Positions 19,840 through 28,547 of a stretch of 31,695 bases of DNA are shown piece after piece (positions within the stretch are counted from its first letter, which is position 1; each line of letters opens with the position of its first letter). Origin of the DNA: Parachlorella kessleri (lineage: Eukaryota > Chlorophyta > Trebouxiophyceae > Chlorellales > Chlorellaceae); contig BBXU01000758.1 in NCBI GenBank assembly GCA_001598975.1, positions 1 to 31,695 on the forward strand. Direction: 5' to 3'. A program made the position numbers and the translations under genes. A model generated the notes under the pieces. That model did not search any database, was not told the origin of the DNA, and was given only the letters and a program-made list of their open reading frames with translations.

Positions 19840-22031
19840 CTATCGGCACTGGGGAGGCCGGGGACAGGGGATGGTTCTTGGTGAGTCATCCCTGACCAAT
19901 GTACTCAACTCCAGCTGGCGAACCTCACCGGGGGCAAAGCGCAGCGTGTCATGGTTCCTAAGGTCTATGCCGAGCACGCCAGCCTGCATAGCAGCGACAG
20001 CAGCACATGAGAGATTGCTGCTCTGCTACCGCAAGATGGGTCACCCAGCCGTGTGACTGATCGCCTAAGAACCGCGGCTATCGTGACTTTGGCCAAGCCT
20101 TCCCAACCATGTAGAACTCAAACCCAGTGCCTGACGGCCGGGTCTTGCCCTAGAAGTGTAATGTGGTCATGAATGGCATAATCTAAGTTTTCTGCCTGGC
20201 CGCTGGTAGCACAGAACCAATAACCCAGGGGCATGGGTGCCTCACCTGCAATATAGAGAGGTTGGCAGAATCCGGCGCGATGATAAATACCGTGTCGCCA
20301 TAGTACTGTGTCTCCCTGCAGACATTGGGCCAAAAGCAGTCTGGCCTTCCTAATAGGAGAAAGGCTGCAGATAACTGTAGATTGCCATGTCTTGTGCATT
20401 CAGCGTTGGGCTAGTCCTTATAAATGCAACCACACAGCCAGTGCCAACAATGCGTGACAAGCTGCTAACCCCCTCCCCCCTTCCCCCCTTACACATCTCA
20501 ACCTACAAGACTGCTTGCACAGCGACAGAAGGTGGTTGCCCAGCAAGCATAACTCACGTTATTGACAGCAGCTGCCGGGCACGAACCAAAACATCTGAGA
20601 TACTCTCATTTGGAGTTCCATCTACCCCTGCACAGCAAGCTCACTCGCATATCGGTATGCACACAGAAGCCAGATGCACACTGTTGTACAGAGAAAAATC
20701 CTTGCTATGCGATGCTGTAAACCCAGCCAAGCAACATGCATGCAAGCGCTGTAAGGCAGCAGCCCTCCGCTCTGTGCCGACGGCCTTGAAGCAGAGCTAT
20801 CAAACTTTTCTAGACAATACCTACGGTGGTGGAAAGCTGTACGACTAGACTACTAGACAATACCTATCGGGCTTACAACAGCTTGAAACCAAACGCGCGG
20901 AACCTAGCTAGCCCAATGGAAGGTGCAGCCAGCCCTGGCGAAGACAACTCATGGTGACCCACCCTTTGGCGGCCGCCAGTCCGGTCCATATGTTGTGTCC
21001 CCTTTAGATACGTCTGCTGCCACTGTGTCTAGGAATCCCCTGTCCAGCGCCCCCACCCCCCGGGCGTCCAGCAAGCTGTACTCTGGAACTATCCTGCACA
21101 GACGTGCGAGGATTCTGATCAGAGCAGGGCTGTGTCTTGCGCTTCCATGGGTAGTGTAAACGCTCACATATGAAAGGTAGGAGAACTGCTGCCCTCTGAC
21201 ATTGCGGCACGGCTGCCCATCATTCCCTGAATACCCCTAAATTTCCTACGTGGCGACAAAAGTTCCTGCTTGTAAAGAGTGCTGTAGTTTGGAGGATGAC
21301 AACGCCCACCTGTTTCGCCCGATGCCAACAAGTGCGGCCAGTATCTCAGCTGTCTGGTAGGCATTCAGGGCTATGCTTGGCCACAGCCAAGCACTAGCAT
21401 CCCCATTTGCCAGCTGGCGCAGAGCAGGGTACGTCTGCCTCACCACCTATAGGTGGGAAGTCAGACAACTAACGCTTTACTAATAAGCAAGCTGATGTCT
21501 TGTGTTCAGCAACTGGGGCAATGCAAAAGCAAGCCCCAGGAAGTACAAACACACGGGTCCATATCAGCCGTCTGCTGGCAGACGAGGGGGCCCGGCGTGT
21601 TAGGAAGCTGTTATCGTAACCCTCACCTGCACCTTGCCGCGCTCAGACAGCCCACAGTCGATGGAGGTCTTTGACACTGGGTTGCTGAGCACATAACCCT
21701 GGGATTCTGCCACACTCTCCCCGGCTCTGATCTGCGCCATACGATAACTGATTATGAGTTCCGCGGTGCTAGGTCACCATTTTGTGCAAGCCAGCAACGA
21801 TATACCTACCAGGTAGTAGGTGTTGTTTAGCTGGCTAGCTGGGAACGCCACTAAGCCTGCCTGTGCTGCCCTGGCTGGGAAAAGGCCAGCACCAGTGACC
21901 AGGGCCAGCAGCTGCTTGTTGAAGGTCCTCCTGTCTGTATGGATCGCGCCGAGTTGACAATGCACCACGGGTTTTGACCTCGACTTGTAGGAGCCAGCAA
22001 CAGCCCCTGATCGGGTCGGCGCAAGGGTCAT
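19840..22031 (-). CDS. Thylakoid-lumen histidine-phosphatase-like protein, probable pseudoenzyme
   Basis: Phosphoglycerate-mutase/histidine-phosphatase fold. Seven exons (21810-22031, 21627-21731, 21310-21446, 20963-21093, 20558-20627, 20246-20315, 19840-19983) close to 292 residues. The N-terminus is transit-like, then twin-arginine RRTFNKQLLALVTGAGLF and PARAAQA, which fits Tat-dependent import to the thylakoid lumen with cleavage after AxA. The fold is marked by NNTYYLIRAGESVAESQGY, NPVSKT, GLSERGKVQ, WPSIALNAYQTAEILA, IVPEYSLLDARGVGALD and DTVFIIAPDSANLSILQ. The active-site residues are replaced: RHG is RAG, the Arg of the SxLxRAxQT motif is Asn, and the second His region reads IIAPDS. 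I infer a non-catalytic or altered role. Plant homologues annotated phosphoglycerate mutase-like seem related. The start is the first in-frame ATG; an extra 5' exon is not excluded. Confidence 0.85.
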
Positions 22032-22270
22032 AACTGATCAGGGAATCCCCAACTCTCCGAAATAGCCACAAGTGGGTGAGCACATCATGTGAGCACCGTC
22101 ACATCGGGATCCTTGGGTGGGGTATCATAAAGATCCTTAGCCTGCTTGGCTCAACGAACAGTGGTATGTGCTGAACATGGGCCTTACGCCTCAATGTAAC
22201 CAAAGACTTACATAAATCTCAGTTCTGACGTGTCTATCGCACTTTGGTGAGTTTATTTGCAAAACCTGAC
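22032..22270. promoter_or_regulatory. Divergent promoter region, phosphatase-like gene and PTRHD1
   Basis: There are 239 bp between the two outermost proposed ATG codons, or 374 bp if PTRHD1 starts at 22406. No coding-quality ORF is present. Transcription leaves in both directions. No specific element was recognised. Confidence 0.45.
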
Positions 22271-23427
22271 ATGCTCGTAGGCTACTTGCAACATCCTCTG
22301 TCCCCTCTCCACACTTGCCGGCTGCGTTTGTCTAGGTTGCTGGGCAGCCACCTGAGTCTCACAGCGTCGGGACCAAAGCACCCGTTGGCAGTACCAGCAG
22401 CAGCCATGGACCCCCCTCAGGCAGCAGGTATCCCAGCTGCAGATGCTGAGGCTGCTGAAGCAGCACCGGCAGCAGCATCGGCACGGGAGAACCATGACAG
22501 CAACGGCGGCGAGGATGTTGTCCTGCAGTATGTGGTCCTGCGGCGGGACTTGTGGGGCGAGCTGGGCTGGCCGCTGGGCAGCGTGGTGGCTCAGGGCTGC
22601 CACGCCTCAACGGCGGCGCTGTGGCTCAGTAGGGAATCACCAGCGACACAGCAGTACTGCAGTCCTGGCAACCTAGACCACATGCACAAGGTGAGGGAGC
22701 AGCTGAGGGTGCACCAGGCGGGAGCAAGGGAGCACACTCTAGGTTCCAGGGGTGTATGGTGATTTGTCAGGGAAGTGCAGTCAGGGTGCACCGCAGCCTA
22801 GGCACTCGCATGCAGTCTGTAATAACCCCTCTTCATGAGAGCTACTGTTGCGCCCTGCCGCATCTGCCACATAATGACGGCCATGAGCTTGTGTTGTGAT
22901 CATAGTCAAGGAGTAGCAGGCTGCCCTCTCTTGATAGGTAATTATTTAGGGTGGCAAGTAATGCGAGGAGGAAGTAGGTACAGGTATACTGGGCTGACAG
23001 GGGTCTATGCAATTATGCTCTGTGTCTTGCCTGAGATCTGAGCCAGTAGATAAGTGTAAGTTAAGTGAGGTGCCTTGTAAGACCCAACTCCTTGGCGTGG
23101 CTAAGTGTAGCTAGTCTAGTCTAGTCTAACAGCGTACCGCCACCTGATTATGCTGCCGTGAGTATGAGCTAAGTGTAGCTCATACCGCTAATTTGGAAAT
23201 GCTCAGCATTGACAATGGGACCCATTGATTTGCAGGTGGTTCTGGAGGTGAAGAGCGAGGCCCAGCTTCGCAGCCTTGCTGACAAGCTTGCCGAGGCAGG
23301 CATCTTGCACAAGCTATGGGTGGAGCAGCCAGAAGATTTTGCAACGTGCCTAGCAACAGCACCGTACCCCAAGTCTGCTGTGCAGCCATTTGTCAAGAGG
23401 CTTAAGCTGTGTAAGGGATCTGCTTGA
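22271..23427 (+). CDS. PTRHD1: Peptidyl-tRNA hydrolase domain protein, PTRHD1 type
   Basis: Small protein with a PTH2-type fold, related to enzymes that free tRNA from peptidyl-tRNA; the activity of the PTRHD1 branch itself is unclear. Exon 1 is 22271-22690 and exon 2 is 23236-23427, phase 0, giving 203 residues, or 158 if translation starts at the ATG at 22406. Diagnostic segments are LQYVVLRRDLWGELGWPLGS, VVAQGCHASTAALW, NLDHMHK across the junction to VVLEVKSEAQLRSLADKL, then LHKLWVEQPEDFATCLATAP and YPKSAVQPFVKRLKL. The longer start adds an Arg/Ser/Leu-rich N-terminus that could be an organelle presequence; the shorter start begins MDPPQAAGIP and fits the size of animal PTRHD1 better. The 545-bp intron carries a dispersed repeat copy. 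It is divergent from the phosphatase-like gene. Confidence 0.9.
22943..23045 (+). repeat. Dispersed repeat copy inside the PTRHD1 intron
   Basis: It starts TATTTAGGGTGGCAAGTAATG, has GGGCTGACAGGGGTCTATGC in the middle and ends CTTGCCTGAGATCTGAGCCAG. Block order and spacing match the copies at 9321 and 31408. Just beyond, at about 23109-23126, CTAGT is repeated (AGTCTAGTCTAGTCTAAC). Confidence 0.65.
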
Positions 23428-24035
23428 AGAGTACAAAGACACCGACAAAGTACATGGCCAGGGGCGCACGGAAGGGCAGGGCACGGACCCAGGGGGCACT
23501 ACTACACATATATACTGGCCCTTGGAGGGAATAGAAGATAGTATTTGCAGTGGGAGCTGGAAGCAGGCGTCTTGCATAAGGCCCAAGCGGGTGTTGATGG
23601 GTGCTGGCTGGCCAAGTCAATGGACAGTCCCCACTCCTGTGCCTGGGGGCAGGTGGGTGTGGTAGTCCCACGGCAACAGCACGTAACGGAAGGCAGAGCT
23701 CCAAAGTCGCACCTCACTTGGACTGCATCATCATCACTACAGCCACATGATAGCAGTCACAGTCAGACATGGTCAAGGGAAGCTAATAAAGGGAAAAAGT
23801 CGTGCCAGGGACAGAATCTAGTTACCAGGACTACTTCGGGACCAACCCTATCAATACAACTACATGCCATATTCTCCTTTTGTTCGCACTGCCTGCCACC
23901 ATTTACATATAGAAAACCCCATGGACTGCTTGTACCTATGTGCCAGGGGAGGGATTATTTAGCTCAGGAAGCAATGTTGATTGCTGCGTAAACAACTGTG
24001 AGCTAGAGAAACCCCGTGCTACCTGGCACACTTAC
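23428..24035. other. Convergent 3' region with repeat fragment
   Basis: Lies between the PTRHD1 stop and the last firmly placed exon of the small membrane-protein gene. The final exon of the latter should be here. One option is 23936-23983 on the minus strand (QSTLLPELNNPSPGT-stop), but its intron would be only 52 bp, shorter than any other here, so I leave it open. The minus-strand frames at 23402-23717 have no coding character I can defend. Confidence 0.4.
23882..23902 (-). repeat. Terminus of the dispersed repeat, minus orientation
   Basis: The minus strand reads GGTGGCAGGCAGTGCGAACA, the terminal block of the family, preceded by TAAAT. The inner blocks are not recognisable next to it, so this is a solo end or a heavily decayed copy. 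Confidence 0.5.
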
Positions 24036-24663
24036 CTTAGCCACGACCTCCTTCCACAACCGCTCCCCCTTTTCAGCTATGTTCTCTCCCAGGTCCACCT
24101 ACAAACCAGACAGGCGGCTTTGCACTCACTCAGGCTCGACAGCAAGCTGCTCCCGGCCACCGGCAACCGCACCGCTGAGTGGCAACTCAGGTTGAGCTCC
24201 ACACTCACCGCTGCCTCAAACGCTGTTCGCGCTGTCTCATTCTTGATGGGCTTGGGGTCCACCCTGCAGGACATCTAGGTTCCGATTCTGCACGGCTCTG
24301 CTTCCAAAGCAAAGCATGGGCACCGGTAGAGAACTAAGGCCAGGAGAACTTACGTTACAACCTTGGCCCGCTTCAGGGCTCCTATAACAACGACGGTGAC
24401 AAAGCCGTTCACAAGGACGCTAGACAACCACCCCATGCCTGCTCTTCCTCCCAAGGTGGCGTACAGGCGCACGACCCGAGGGCCTAGGAATAGCGTGACT
24501 TAGCTGCGACGACCAATACAAGCAGATATGCTGTGCACTCATTGGAAGATGTCTTAGGAAAACTCGAGGTTAGTAGTCGATGAGTCCGACGTCTGTACAA
24601 CTTTTTGTACGTCCCTTCCTGGTGTAAGCCCTGCAGCGCCCTAGCCACAGTGCGGTTTAACAT
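24036..24663 (-). CDS. Small single-span membrane protein, unidentified (3' end open)
   Basis: Four exons fit in frame: 24591-24663, 24354-24483, 24209-24263 and 24036-24098. They encode about 107 residues before an unresolved last exon. The protein starts MLNRTVARALQGLHQEGTYK, an Arg-containing amphipathic start like a mitochondrial presequence. It then has YATLGGRAGMGWLSSVL and VNGFVTVVVIGALKRAKVV, one predicted membrane span with a basic end. A soluble helical part follows (PIKNETARTAFEAA, DLGENIAEKGERLWKEVV). Introns are short, 90 to 110 bp; the first has a branch-point-like CTACTAAC. I do not recognise the family. It shares a 127-bp divergent promoter with mitochondrial bL28m, which weakly supports a mitochondrial role. 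The terminal GTAAGT after GCTAAG shows at least one more exon follows. Confidence 0.6.
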
Positions 24664-24790
24664 CTTGTTCCCTACACAGCAAAGCTTCGACGCTTGTCAC
24701 CCTGATTGCCGGCACACCCGCACAGGCTTGCACCCTTAGCGACGGGGTTGTATTACTGAGGACCTCGTTAGTAGCAAGGAGGGCAACGTC
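24664..24790. promoter_or_regulatory. Compact bidirectional promoter
   Basis: Only 127 bp separate the start codons of the small membrane-protein gene (-) and bL28m (+). Both 5' UTRs and any core promoter elements must fit here or overlap the coding starts. No TATA box is evident. Confidence 0.5.
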
Positions 24791-25569
24791 ATGCCGTTGG
24801 GTGTTGAGACACTCACTCGGGCGGTGTTCAAGCGTGCAAGGCGAGGACTGTATGCAGGGAGGAAACTTCTAACGGGGAATAACATCAGCGAGGACGGAGG
24901 CAACAGGTTGGTATCTACCGCCTATCTCACCACGCAACGCCTGACTAACTTACAGCAGGTCACCGGCCAGTGGTTGGGGTGAGCTGGGTGCAGGACACGG
25001 CGAGTGTGGAAACCCAACGCACACAGCAAAAGGCTATTCAGCGAAGTTCTTAACAAAATGATCCGGCTACGAGTCACAACAGCAGCACTCAGGTGACTAG
25101 GCTACCTGTGACCGTATTGCTAGTCCTGTTCTTCCCATAACCCTAGCAATTATCGTTCTCAAGAGATGGGCCTACATGTGATCCGGCTACGAGTCACAAC
25201 AGCAGCACTCAGGTGACTAGGCTACCTGTGACCGTATTGCTAGTCCTGTTCTTCCCATAACCCTAGCAATTATCGTTTCCAAGAGATGGGCCTACAAGTG
25301 CTCTCTTCAGCTGCCTAAAGGTTTGGAGCAGTTGTGGAGCCATTCGTGCAGAACAAGTCCGACAGGTGTACATGCTGTATGGGCGCAGAAATATCGACAA
25401 GGCGGGCGGCTTGGACAACTACATCCTCCAGACACCGGCACATAAACTGGATTCGGATCTGGGTGATCAGCTGAAGCAGAAAATGCAAGCAGAGCTTCAA
25501 AGGCAGCGGCGGAAGGCATTGTTACCAACAGCGGCAGCAGCAGCAGTTTCAGGAGAGGCAGGCGCATAG
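24791..25569 (+). CDS. Mitochondrial ribosomal protein bL28m
   Basis: Component of the large subunit of an organellar, most likely mitochondrial, ribosome. Three exons (24791-24906, 24994-25092, 25389-25569) close to 131 residues. The L28 signature runs RARRGLYAGRKLLTGNNISE, DGGNRTRRVWKPNAHSKRLF and then VTTAALRNIDKAGGLDNYIL, the order seen in bacterial and mitochondrial L28. A Lys/Gln/Arg-rich C-terminal tail (LKQKMQAELQRQRRKALL) and an Ala-rich end follow. The protein starts close to the conserved core, so no long presequence is visible. Mitochondrial rather than plastid assignment is from the LRVTTAALRNIDKAGGLDNY form and the C-terminal extension, judged from memory of the family. Exon 2 and its donor lie in a 120-bp tandem duplication. 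Confidence 0.88.
25059..25298 (+). repeat. 120-bp tandem duplication across an exon end and donor of bL28m
   Basis: Unit 1 is 25059-25178 and unit 2 is 25179-25298; they differ at three positions by my count (two adjacent in GTTCTC/GTTTCC and one at the unit end). Each unit carries the last 34 bases of exon 2, the donor GTGACT and 86 bases of intron. Use of the second donor would add 120 bases to exon 2 but puts TGA in frame directly after the first exon end. High identity suggests a recent event or an assembly artefact. Confidence 0.95.
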
Positions 25570-26321
25570 ATTGTGGCAGGCAAGGTGGATCAGATCATAG
25601 TTTCGCTGACAATTTCGTAAGTGCAGTGCGAGGGTTGGGTTGGTAGTCATTGGGCATGGGACATTCTGCATCAATATGGGGTAGCAGCTGTTTCATTGAT
25701 GGCAGCTGTGGTGGGCGGCTTACCCTGCAAGGTAGTAAGCACTGACAGGGTAAATAGTGAGTGGTGGACGATGCACTACATGACTTTCTGATGTCAGGCT
25801 CATGTACTTGGGCCAAGGCTGGGCAGAGGTTTGCATGTCGGTGTTGTGTATGCTATGGTTCGCTAAGTCGGGGCACACTTGAGTATTGTCTGCACTGGCT
25901 GTCGCCAATTTCCTCTAGGGTATGCAATACGAGCCTGGCATTCTGGTAGACAAATGCTAGGAGCATGGAGTAGTTTACACCAGGGGCACTTACAACCACG
26001 GTACTTGCACACGCTTGGCAAGCAGACACATGTTGACACAGTCAGTCAGCCGTCATGTCAGGCAAATGAAAGAGATAGACCAGAGGCAGACAACAGTATG
26101 ATGGCACCGCGTAGCACCTCAATCCCACTGGACACGATTATGCCAGGCAACGCATCTTACGACATGTGCAGTGGTGTAGACGATGTCACTGAGACACTCA
26201 ACATGATGACAACGATGGCACAAGCACTACCACCAATCGCTCAGCCGACCCAGGCCCCAACCGAACCCAGTCTGTATAACACAGTGGTGCGGATCCCCTT
26301 CAGCAGGCTCTGTCTCTGGCT
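25570..26321. other. Convergent 3' region of bL28m and the first small-acidic-protein gene
   Basis: No further exon could be supported. The plus frame at 25879-26355 is open but low in coding character. The region should contain both 3' UTRs. Confidence 0.4.
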
Positions 26322-27515
26322 CTATGCAGCTGCAAAGGGCAGAATAACCAATTGAGGTCAAAGTCACAGGTAGCCATACCTATGTCATCGCATTACTCCC
26401 CACTGACACCCGTGCCAGCTTTCCCACTACTTCCCTCCCCCAGCCACCCCCACAGACATTGCCACATGTCATGCGCAACCATCTTCTTCTCTCATCACAA
26501 TGAGGACATGGTACACGAGGTAATGCCCCGCCCTCCCACTCCCCGGCGTGCAAGCCTAGGCCCGACTTGATGGTGGCAATGGATGCAGCCATGACAAGTA
26601 TACCATATTCTTCCCCACCTGGGTTCTCCTGCTCCTCTGCGGGGTTGTTGGGGTCGTAGTCGGGGTCCTGCTTCTCCTGAATAGCGCGACCGTGCAAAAA
26701 AGCAACCATTTTTTTTATCAGTAGACCCCGTCAGACGGTTATAACCTTGGCAGTGGGGAAAAACGAACAAAGGCTCACTACCAGCGAAGGGTTTTTAGCA
26801 TACCTAACCCCTTGGCCTGTTGGGGGTACAGTACATGTTGCTGGGCGCAAATGGAGCGCACAGAACAGTCATACGGATCAAAAGAGCTCTTCAAACCCTG
26901 GCGCTGTCGATAAACCGTTTTTAGTTGAACTAGGGTCACACCACTAGAGGGTAAGGTCGATGTCAAGACCACTGGGTAAGGGTCTCTTTAGGAAGGTCCC
27001 CCTGAAGTGTATCCGAGCAAGCCAAAATTCTCCTCTGTGTCCAGGCTGCCTTCGCCTGTCAACAGTATGGCCAGGCAAACTACTCCATACCTGGTAGTCA
27101 TTTGTCTTCTCGGCATCCTGGTCAGCAGACTGCAGCTGCTCCTGGATCGCCCCCTTGTCTCCCTGCACGCAAACGGGCAGAGCTTCCACACCCCAGCTGA
27201 CACTAAATCTGATGGCACAACTATAGTTCCAAGGCAGCACGTACAGGCAGGCACAGGCGTTGATAGGGAAGTACCCAAGCAAGCTACACTAAGCCTCCCT
27301 TCATGCTGCCATGTCACAAGCAGCAGAGTTCTATCTTCGCCCTCTTGCCCATCCTACTAGCTCAGCGCAAAACAGCTTCCGCAGAGGCAACACCAGCAAG
27401 CCCCTGTCATGACACCCGCATCAGGCACACCCTCCCTTAACCCACGCACATCTCTCTCGATCTTCCAGGTGCTGCTGCGAAGCTCCTGCTCGTAGTCGTT
27501 ACGGCTGGTCGACAT
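26322..27515 (-). CDS. Small acidic protein, tandem paralogue 1
   Basis: Four exons (27450-27515, 27091-27162, 26619-26676, 26322-26329) close to 67 residues. It starts MSTSRNDYEQELRSSTWKIE and continues GDKGAIQEQLQSADQDAE, then EKQDPDYDPNNPAEEQENP, and ends Ala-Ala-stop from an 8-base terminal coding exon (CT GCA TAG). The protein is strongly acidic and probably helical apart from the Pro/Asp-rich DPDYDP segment. Exons 2 and 3 have exactly the same lengths and phases as in the second copy at 28548-29745, which shows that both are real genes. I do not recognise the family. There is no signal peptide or membrane span. The ATG at 27515 is the first in frame; an upstream exon is possible, as the paralogue has more N-terminal sequence. 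Confidence 0.7.
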
Positions 27516-27835
27516 GGTTTTCGGTTTCGTAAGGTGAACAGAAGTTTGGGTTGACTTGGTAGGTGCTGCAAGCTTTGTGGCGAAAGGAACCCACACGACG
27601 TCTCTTGTTCGCGTTTGCTGGTGCAGCCGAGTGACAATGTCAGCTACGCCCTGTTCTTAGGCGCTAAGCGAAGGAGTGGTTGTCTAGCCACGAAGCGAGG
27701 GTGCAGGTGCTGGCAGCTAGCTCCTGGGGCGCAGCTGACGTGGCCCATGGCGCCTCCGCCTCACATTTCCTTGGGCGGCCATATCTAGCCTTAAGGCTCC
27801 ATTCTCGCTCCCATACCTTAAGCCAAGTTCTGTAT

Positions 27836-27933
27836 TTAGTATGAGTGGCAGGCAGTGCGGACAGCAACTGGGATCGAGCTGTAACAACAGGGCTGTGGCG
27901 AATGCGCCCGGGGTTTCCTCAGTTCTGATCCAG
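27836..27933 (+). repeat. Dispersed repeat copy
   Basis: Starts TTAGTATGAGTGGCAGGCAG, then TGCGGACAGCAACTGGGATC, then ACAACAGGGCTGTGGCGAAT, and ends CCTCAGTTCTGATCCAG. All blocks of the family are present in order with moderate divergence. Confidence 0.65.
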
Positions 27934-28015
27934 CAATTCTTCAACAGTAGGCTTGACTAAAGCTAGCAGAGAGCAGCAGGAAGCGCAGCAGGCGAGAACA
28001 GCAGGCAAGGTATGT

Positions 28016-28055
28016 TACCTCCACCTCCGATATCATACCTCCACCTCCGATATCA
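28016..28055 (+). repeat. Perfect 20-bp tandem repeat, two copies
   Basis: TACCTCCACCTCCGATATCA occurs twice head to tail without a mismatch, followed by a short GATAT-rich palindrome-like stretch. Confidence 0.9.
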
Positions 28056-28547
28056 GTGATAGCGATATTTACATCTAGTAAGATACACCGCACACTGGTC
28101 AGCTGACAGGGAAAGGACCACTGCTACTTCACATGTGAAGATATCCTTGTGCACATCCCATATCTGATGCTCCAGCCAGCAGTCACATGTTCATTCATTT
28201 CCGTCATTTATCCTCCGTAACACCGGCAGCAGCAAACATCGGCAGCAAGCACCTCACTCCAGCGCCTGCGTCAACACAGGAAATGGGCCATTGTGAACCA
28301 GGATACAGTGGATTCCTGGCCCCACACCACCCATGTTAACACAGTCGTAGCAGCCAGAGTACCTGGGCCCAACTCCAACGTGCTGATAAGCAGCGATCAC
28401 CAAGCGGGCTACCATACCCGCCTGGAGTAGCAATTGCGGCGCCTGTCCATATCACTAGCTTCCATAGACAGTCCCACTTCCCACCCTACAGCTGCCCTTA
28501 AACCCACCTCAACTGGAGCACATGGCGACATGGATCGCACTAAGCCC

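Larger units (their letters stand above)
27516..28547. other. Spacer between the tandem paralogues
   Basis: No exon was recognised. It contains a dispersed repeat copy (27836-27933) and a perfect 20-bp tandem repeat (28016-28055), and should include the promoter of paralogue 1 and the 3' UTR of paralogue 2. Confidence 0.45.

Noticed and set aside
23402..23717. Minus-strand frames after PTRHD1 as a last exon of the membrane-protein gene
   Set aside because: No acceptor in the right phase with coding-like sequence could be shown; left unassigned.
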